19,175 nucleotides of DNA, taken from an uncultured Bacteroidota bacterium (GTDB taxonomy: Bacteria; Bacteroidota; Bacteroidia; 2-12-FULL-35-15). Location: NCBI GenBank assembly GCA_903881065.1, contig CAIRRW010000375.1:1-19175 (forward strand), in the 5' to 3' direction. This document shows, in pieces, positions 14,396 through 19,175 of this stretch. Position 1 is the stretch's first letter. Each line of letters opens with the position of its first letter. Under the pieces are notes generated by a model. It had not been told where the DNA came from and ran no database searches. It saw only the letters and a list, made by a program, of their open reading frames with translations. Both the position numbers and the translations under genes were made by a program.

Positions 14396-15043
14396 ATGAA
14401 GCACGCTAGAATTATTTTGTTTTTTGTTATTTCGGTATTATTTATACAATGCTCAAAGAAAATTGTTCCTTTAGGTAAAGAACATCCTGTTAAATATTTG
14501 ACTGTAACATCAAATGAAGCCGTAATACAAAAGCTATACGATTCTCTTCAACTGCCCTTGTTAATAGTTAATACAAAAGTTTTTCTTTTAAGTTCAGAAT
14601 GTTTTTTTAGAGATTTAGGTGCGAATGCTAATGATAGAAATTCAGGTGGTAATGCTAACGATAGAAACGCAGGTGGTAATGCCAATGATAGAAACGCAGG
14701 TGGTAATGCCAATGATAGAAACGCAGGTGGTAATGCCAATGATAGGAATGCGGGTGGCAACGCTAATGATAGAAATGCAGGTGGTAATGCTAATGATAGA
14801 AATGCCGGCGGCAACGCTAATGATAGAAATGCCGGAGGGAATGCCAATGATAGGAATCTTGGAGGAAATGTTAATAATAGAAATGAAGGAGGAGGGTTCG
14901 CGAATTTTAGCTGTGGAAATGATGCTAAAGGGACATTGTTGATTTACTTTCATAATGCAAATATTGATAAAACAGTTAAAATCTATTACAATAATAAATT
15001 CTATACAATAAAAAACAATTTCTTTAAACTAAAAAAATCATGA
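14396..15043 (+). CDS. Lipoprotein with ten tandem 9-residue NANDRNAGG repeats
   Basis: The 215-residue protein begins with a lipoprotein signal (MKHARIILFFVISVLFIQC, lipidated Cys C19) followed by SKK. That is basic rather than the acidic surface-export signature, so a periplasmic-facing anchor is more likely. Residues 20-68 form a small domain (PVKYLTVTSNEAVIQKLYD). Residues 77-166 are ten 9-mers with consensus NANDRNAGG: the first ends in SGG, the ninth in LGG, and the tenth is NVNNRNEGG. C69 and C173 flank the array and could pair. The C-terminal strand-rich tail (KGTLLIYFHN... VKIYYNNKFYTIK) ends in KLKKS. I know no family for it. In phase GGNANDRNA the repeat resembles the RTX nonapeptide. 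The stop overlaps the next start (ATGA), which indicates translational coupling. The lipoprotein call is good; the function is unknown. Confidence 0.82.
   Translation: MKHARIILFFVISVLFIQCSKKIVPLGKEHPVKYLTVTSNEAVIQKLYDSLQLPLLIVNTKVFLLSSECFFRDLGANANDRNSGGNANDRNAGGNANDRNAGGNANDRNAGGNANDRNAGGNANDRNAGGNANDRNAGGNANDRNAGGNANDRNLGGNVNNRNEGGGFANFSCGNDAKGTLLIYFHNANIDKTVKIYYNNKFYTIKNNFFKLKKS
14624..14893 (+). repeat. Ten in-frame 27-bp tandem repeats encoding NANDRNAGG
   Basis: Ten exact-length 27-nt units run without gaps from 14624. Units 2-8 encode the identical nonapeptide but use different codons (gct/gcc, aat/aac, aga/agg, ggt/ggc/gga/ggg). Only units 3 and 4 are identical in DNA. There are no spacers, so this is a coding repeat and not a CRISPR array. 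Confidence 0.95.
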
Positions 15044-15546
15044 CAAAAAAGACTATTTACAGCCTACTGGGCTTAACATTAACTTTGTTTTTTTTAACAG
15101 AGTGTAAGCCGGGAAATTATATAATTGACAGGGGGTGCGTTAAAGATGAATTCAAAATAACATTTGATGACTATCCTGAAATTACGTTTACTCCTGATAA
15201 GTTTTTCTCAACAAATGCATTGAATTTGAAAACAAATTATTACGGACCTACTGATTTTAGAGCGGATGGATATAAAGAAGTAGGTTTAGTGAGTTATAAA
15301 GTAACAATTGAACGTTTCAGTAATCATAAGAAGTACTATGGCAGAATGGCTTTTTTTGGAGTGCCTAATAAACCTGCGTTTACAAATAAAGCAGTAGCTA
15401 GTTTTTATAAAATAACTATACCTGAAAATTATTTTGAAGAGGCAAGAGATGGTATCACTTCTACTGTTTATGAGTATTATATGTATAATCCAGCGGTGAA
15501 ATTTCCTACCTGGACAATTTGGTTCTCGGATGTTCCTCTTAAATAA
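15040..15546 (+). CDS. Putative lipoprotein, unknown function
   Basis: The 168-residue protein starts with MTKKT and a hydrophobic stretch (IYSLLGLTLTLFFLTEC) that ends in a likely lipidated Cys at 22, with a second Cys at 33. The rest is strand-rich and aromatic (YPEITFTPDKF, YYGPTDFRADGYKEVGLVSYKVTIERF, FPTWTIWFSD), as in small beta-sandwich envelope proteins. I recognise no named domain. Its ATG overlaps the stop of the repeat lipoprotein by 4 bp (ATGA), so the two are almost certainly co-translated. The start is fixed by that overlap and by the signal sequence. It ends 57 nt before the PEGA-domain gene. Confidence 0.78.
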   Translation: MTKKTIYSLLGLTLTLFFLTECKPGNYIIDRGCVKDEFKITFDDYPEITFTPDKFFSTNALNLKTNYYGPTDFRADGYKEVGLVSYKVTIERFSNHKKYYGRMAFFGVPNKPAFTNKAVASFYKITIPENYFEEARDGITSTVYEYYMYNPAVKFPTWTIWFSDVPLK

Positions 15547-15603
15547 GGATATCCTACTTTATCCGGCATTAATAATTTAAGATTTCGTTTAACTACTATT
15601 TTA

Positions 15604-16338
15604 ATGAAAGGAATTTTCACTTCATTTTTTCTGCTTGTTATTGTATCAACTATATCTGCATTTGAGGCACGATTGAATATTACTACTTTTCCATCATCGG
15701 CATCAATTTATCTCAATGGAAATAAGGTAGGTAATGGAACAGCTCAAATAGTATTGGAAAAGGCGGATGTAATAGAGATTAAGGTAGAAAATATAGGTTA
15801 TAAAACTACCATTAGAACGTTACATTATGTGAGAGGTGCCAAAGGTGGAAATGAATATGACCGAGGAATTAACAGTTATTCGATTCTTTTAGAAAAAGAT
15901 GAATCTTATGTAAATGTAAACATTGCATCGTCAAATGAGGACATAAAAGAAATATCTTTCAAATCGGACTCTATAAATAATTATTTTAGTTTTTCGCCTG
16001 ATAATAAATATAAACAATTGGAGGCATGGAAAATAATTAATAAAATAGTGGGCTACTATTTTGATGATTTGGAAAGTCTTAAGAACGATACAGCGTATAT
16101 ACAATCAAGCTGGCAAGTAAAGATAGTTGGTTCAAAAAAAATAAGAACAAGGATAATAGTAAGAACGGATATGTTGAATCCGTTGACTTATAAAATAAAA
16201 GTTCAAAGCGAGTATTCAACGGATATTAATGCAAATACTAAGGCGAATGATAAATATAGGGAATGGGATAGAATTTTAAAAAAATATAAGAATATTTTTT
16301 TCGATTTAAATAAAGGATTAGGAAAAGGCACTAAATAA
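15604..16338 (+). CDS. Secreted PEGA-domain protein
   Basis: The 244-residue protein has a Sec signal peptide (MKGIFTSFFLLVIVSTISA, cleaved near FEA at about 19-22). It is followed by a PEGA domain at about 23-75: LNITTFPSSASIYLNGNKVG, then an I-x-I-K-V-E-N-I-G-Y-K strand pair. PEGA is a small beta-sandwich common in envelope and surface proteins and probably mediates binding. The remainder (about 100-244) contains YKQLEAWKIINKIVGYYFDDLES and a basic strand region KKIRTRIIVRTDMLNPLTYKIKVQSEY; I do not recognise it. There is no lipobox and no T9SS sorting domain, so it is probably periplasmic. No clear promoter lies in the 57-nt gap before it, which fits an operon with the two lipoproteins. 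Two tandem terminators follow. Confidence 0.8.
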   Translation: MKGIFTSFFLLVIVSTISAFEARLNITTFPSSASIYLNGNKVGNGTAQIVLEKADVIEIKVENIGYKTTIRTLHYVRGAKGGNEYDRGINSYSILLEKDESYVNVNIASSNEDIKEISFKSDSINNYFSFSPDNKYKQLEAWKIINKIVGYYFDDLESLKNDTAYIQSSWQVKIVGSKKIRTRIIVRTDMLNPLTYKIKVQSEYSTDINANTKANDKYREWDRILKKYKNIFFDLNKGLGKGTK

Positions 16339-16453
16339 CTACTAATATTTTCCTGAAGAAGTTAAGTGTTGTTGGACAAAGTATTACTTGATTTTGATTT
16401 CGTATCGGCACAAACGAAAGTATTTTCCTTTATTTCAAAATACAAAACAATGT

Positions 16454-16487
16454 AAACTCTTTACAATAAATGTAAAGAGTTTTTTTA
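16454..16487 (+). terminator. First of two tandem terminators after the envelope module
   Basis: A perfect 12-bp stem (16454-16465 with 16471-16482, AAACTCTTTACA/TGTAAAGAGTTT) closes the loop ATAAA and continues into T-residues to 16487. It lies about 115 nt past the PEGA gene stop. The gap between them (16339-16453) shows no gene. Confidence 0.8.
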
Positions 16488-16500
16488 TTTCAGAATTTAT

Positions 16501-16525
16501 GAAGGAGTTTGCTCCTTCGTTTTTT
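16501..16525 (+). terminator. Second tandem terminator upstream of the UvrD/PcrA gene
   Basis: GAAGGAG (16501-16507) pairs with CTCCTTC (16512-16518) around TTTG, followed by G and six T. It begins 14 nt after the first terminator's T-tract. Confidence 0.65.
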
Positions 16526-16563
16526 ACTTTTCAACAACCAAATTTCCCAACAACAATTTAATC

Positions 16564-16571
16564 TACCTTTG
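16564..16571 (+). promoter_or_regulatory. Predicted -7 element for the UvrD/PcrA gene
   Basis: TACCTTTG lies 26 nt before the ATG at 16598, giving a leader of about 20 nt. The -33 region has no clear TTTG. The identical octamer precedes the RecQ-like gene. Confidence 0.5.
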
Positions 16572-16597
16572 AGCCTCTTAAAGAGAAAAACAATTTA

Positions 16598-19030
16598 ATG
16601 CATAAGAATTATTTAGAAGAATTGAATCCGATACAGCGGGAAGCGGTGGAATGTACGGAGGGTGCAGTGATGATAATAGCAGGTGCGGGTTCGGGAAAAA
16701 CGCGTGTGCTGACTTATCGGATTGCTCATTTGATGAAAAAGGGGATTGACCCTTTTAATATTCTTTCGCTTACGTTTACCAATAAAGCGGCGCGTGAAAT
16801 GAAGGAGCGGATAGCGAAAATTGTGGGTGAAAATGAGGCGAAAAATCTTTGGATGGGTACATTTCACTCGGTGTTTGCAAGGATTTTGAGAAGTGAGGCA
16901 GAGAAGCTTGGTTACCCAAGCAACTTTTCGATATATGATACAGATGATGCGAAGAGCCTGATAAAATCTATACTTAAGGAGCAGGGACTTGATGATAAAA
17001 TATATAAACCGAGCATTATTCTTAACAGGATTTCGACGGCGAAAAATAATTTGATTTCGGCTTCGGCTTATCTAAATAATCCGCAGATAATGGAGGAAGA
17101 CAGGCAGGCGGTGAAACCGAAAATGGGGATTGTGTATCAGATGTATGCCAACAGATGTTTTAAGGCCGGGGCAATGGATTTTGATGATTTGCTTTTTAAT
17201 ACTAATATTTTGCTTCGCGATTTTCCGGCTGTGCTGCATAAATATCAGCATAAATTCAAATATATTCTGGTGGATGAGTATCAGGATACTAACTTTTCGC
17301 AGTATGTGATTGTGAAACAACTGGCGGCTGCTTTCCGCAATATATGCGTGGTTGGGGATGATGCACAAAGTATTTATTCGTTCAGAGGTGCCAATATTCA
17401 GAACATTTTAAATTTTGAGAAGGATTACCCTGAATTGAATACGTTTAAATTGGAACAGAATTATCGGTCAACCAAAAACATTGTTGGTGCAGCAAATTCG
17501 GTAATAAAGAATAATAAGGAACAGCTGAAGAAAAGCAGTTTTACAGATAATGCAGAAGGGGAATTAATAAAAGTGGTGCGTACTGAAAGTGATAATTCGG
17601 AGGGGAATTATGTGGCTAGTTCGATATTCGATACGAAGATGAATGAGCAGGCGCATAACCGCGATTTTGCGATACTTTACCGCACCAATGCTCAGTCGAG
17701 AGCGATGGAAGAGGCGCTGCGAAAACAGAATATTGATTATCGGATTTATGGCGGAGTTTCTTTTTATCAACGAAAAGAAGTGAAGGATTTGCTTGCGTAT
17801 TATCGGTTGACGATAAATAATAACGATGAGGAATCGTTGAAACGGATTATTAATTATCCTGCACGAGGAATTGGTGATACTACTTTGGACAGAATAATAG
17901 TGGCTGCAAACGACCATAATATAAGCCTTTGGAAGGTAATCGAAAATATTAATGAATTTGAAATTGGATTACATGCTGGAGCAAAAACGAAAGTGGATGA
18001 ATTTGCTTCGATGATAAAAAGTTTTTCTGCAATGCTTCATTATCAAAATGCCTATGATTTGGGGCAACATATTGCTGTGCATTCAGGAATACTTCGTGAT
18101 TTATATGCTGATAAAACGCCTGAAGGTGTGAGCAGACACGAAAACATTCAGGAACTTTTGAATGGTTTGAAAGAATTTTCGGAAAGCGAGATTGAGGTAT
18201 TGAATGATATTGGGGAGGAAGAAATTTCAGATTTAAAAGTTCAAATTGAGGAAGAAAAAGAGGAAGAATTGAAAATTGAGCCGATGTTTCAAGAGGAGCA
18301 AAACAATGCTTCGGTAAGCTCAGCAATCAAAACAAAAGAACCGACATTAAATATTTTTATGCAGGATATTGCCTTGATGACGGATGCCGATAAAAAAGCG
18401 GAAACTGAAGAGGATAGAAATAAAGTTACGTTGATGACGATACATTCGGCAAAGGGACTGGAATTCAAATATGTTTTTATTGTTGGATTGGAAGAAAATT
18501 TATTTCCTTCGCAGATGTCGCTCACTGACAGAGCGGATTTGGAAGAGGAACGAAGATTATTTTATGTGGCACTTACGAGAGCGGAAAAGCGCGCAACACT
18601 CACCTACTCTACTTCACGATATAAATGGGGGAATTTAATTTACAGTGAACCGAGCCGTTTTATTGAAGAACTGGATGAAAAATATCTTGAATTACCTTCA
18701 GAAAATAGTGGCGGAATGTTTGGGATGGAAGATTATTCGAGCAAGCCGAAATTGAGGACAGGCAAAGCAAAAGAGACGTTTACACAACGCCCTGTAATTG
18801 GAAAAAAGTTAGTTAAAGTTAATAGTGCACAAAAATCAACTACTGATTTTGATACAGAAAGTCTACGCAATTTACAGGTAGGAATGAATGTGCTTCATGA
18901 TAGATTTGGGAATGGAAAGGTGATTAGCATGGAAGGTGCATTCCCGAATAATAAGGCTACTGTGTTTTTTGAAGGAGTTGGTCAAAAACAATTGCTTATT
19001 AAGTTTGCTAAATTGTGGATTGTAGCATAA
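16598..19030 (+). CDS. uvrD: UvrD/PcrA-type superfamily 1 DNA helicase
   Basis: The 810-residue 3'-5' helicase acts in nucleotide excision and mismatch repair, in removing RecA filaments and in resolving replication-transcription conflicts. All SF1A motifs are present: LNPIQREAV (Q motif), AGAGSGKT (28-35), LTFTNKAAREM (Ia), DEYQDTN (226-232), VVGDDAQSIYSFRGA (III), LEQNYRS (IV), TIHSAKGLEF (614-623) and ALTRAEKR (658-665). The 2B region around 520-600 carries a Glu-rich insert (EEEKEEELKIEPMFQEEQ). The C-terminus (VGMNVLHDRFGNGKVISMEG... LLIKFAKLWIV) is the Tudor-like domain that contacts RNA polymerase in PcrA/UvrD. UvrD and PcrA cannot be told apart from this sequence. The gene is monocistronic, with tandem terminators in front and a -7 box at 16564. 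No terminator is visible before the 21-nt repeats that follow. Confidence 0.95.
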   Translation: MHKNYLEELNPIQREAVECTEGAVMIIAGAGSGKTRVLTYRIAHLMKKGIDPFNILSLTFTNKAAREMKERIAKIVGENEAKNLWMGTFHSVFARILRSEAEKLGYPSNFSIYDTDDAKSLIKSILKEQGLDDKIYKPSIILNRISTAKNNLISASAYLNNPQIMEEDRQAVKPKMGIVYQMYANRCFKAGAMDFDDLLFNTNILLRDFPAVLHKYQHKFKYILVDEYQDTNFSQYVIVKQLAAAFRNICVVGDDAQSIYSFRGANIQNILNFEKDYPELNTFKLEQNYRSTKNIVGAANSVIKNNKEQLKKSSFTDNAEGELIKVVRTESDNSEGNYVASSIFDTKMNEQAHNRDFAILYRTNAQSRAMEEALRKQNIDYRIYGGVSFYQRKEVKDLLAYYRLTINNNDEESLKRIINYPARGIGDTTLDRIIVAANDHNISLWKVIENINEFEIGLHAGAKTKVDEFASMIKSFSAMLHYQNAYDLGQHIAVHSGILRDLYADKTPEGVSRHENIQELLNGLKEFSESEIEVLNDIGEEEISDLKVQIEEEKEEELKIEPMFQEEQNNASVSSAIKTKEPTLNIFMQDIALMTDADKKAETEEDRNKVTLMTIHSAKGLEFKYVFIVGLEENLFPSQMSLTDRADLEEERRLFYVALTRAEKRATLTYSTSRYKWGNLIYSEPSRFIEELDEKYLELPSENSGGMFGMEDYSSKPKLRTGKAKETFTQRPVIGKKLVKVNSAQKSTTDFDTESLRNLQVGMNVLHDRFGNGKVISMEGAFPNNKATVFFEGVGQKQLLIKFAKLWIVA

Positions 19031-19091
19031 GAAACTGTTTAAATGGTAATCGAAAAAATATTTTATGAAAAAAGAATGCCACAACTATCCT

Positions 19092-19175
19092 AATGAAGTT
19101 TTATAAAAACCAAGTGAACGATTTAGAAAACTAAGTTGAGGATTTAAAAAACTCAATGAAGGAAATTAAAAACTA
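19092..19175. repeat. Four diverged 21-nt tandem repeats running to the window end
   Basis: Four units of exactly 21 nt (starting at 19092, 19113, 19134 and 19155) share the pattern A(A/G)T-GA-...-AAAAAC(T/C)A, for example AGTTGAGGATTTAAAAAACT. The array starts about 60 nt after the helicase stop and is cut by the window edge, so its full length is unknown. In the frame of the ATG at 19093 it reads as heptads such as VEDLKNS, but a TAA at 19132 interrupts that frame. Confidence 0.6.

Noticed and set aside
14548..14847. Periodic minus-strand frame (PPAFLSLAL repeats) opposite the nonapeptide array.
   Set aside because: Any frame across a 27-bp repeat stays open and periodic. Silent third-position variation favours the plus-strand frame as the coding one.
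14624..14893. Regular repeats considered as a CRISPR array.
   Set aside because: The 27-bp units are directly adjacent with no spacers and are in frame inside a gene.

Overview
The window is AT-rich and comes from a member of the Bacteroidota, probably near Chitinophagales/Sphingobacteriales. The evidence is a C-terminal type IX secretion sorting domain with a YPNP motif (gene at 2997-4007), several TAnnTTTG-type -7 promoter elements (TATCTTTG, TACCTTTG, TAATTTTG), start codons with no useful Shine-Dalgarno sequence, and the order ileS - DksA-like - lspA. No tRNA, rRNA, CRISPR array, transposase or phage gene is visible.

Layout: (1) 1-2207, an ADP-forming acyl/acetyl-CoA synthetase on the minus strand, with a strong hairpin terminator at the window edge. 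(2) 2479-4007, a RidA-family deaminase and a T9SS-secreted protein of unknown function. (3) 4028-9344, the ileS - DksA-like - lspA cluster. Its promoter is interleaved with the terminator of the upstream gene, and a second hairpin lies just before lspA. (4) 9409-10398, asd on the minus strand, convergent with lspA. (5) 10666-13944, a large stand-alone RecQ-like helicase with long unassigned ends. (6) 13945-14395, a gene-free stretch with a 19-bp terminator, an 11-bp hairpin and a promoter. (7) 14396-16338, three envelope genes in a row: a repeat-bearing lipoprotein, a second lipoprotein overlapping it by 4 bp, and a PEGA-domain protein. Two tandem terminators follow. (8) 16598-19030, a UvrD/PcrA helicase, then a 21-nt-period repeat that runs off the window end.

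Most of the window is core housekeeping: isoleucyl-tRNA charging, lipoprotein signal peptide removal, aspartate-family amino acid synthesis, DNA repair and energy-conserving acyl-CoA cleavage. LspA would process the two lipoproteins of region 7.

The least ordinary items are: an isoleucyl-tRNA synthetase whose HIGH signature reads GIHH, the pattern linked to mupirocin hyper-resistance; a DksA-like protein that has lost three of four zinc ligands and gained a 180-residue histone-like polylysine arm; a lipoprotein with ten 9-residue repeats in RTX-like phase (GGNANDRNA) kept uniform by silent changes; the compact three-gene envelope module carrying it; and the unassigned ends of the RecQ-like helicase. 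I did not find a clear multi-gene defence or mobile system.
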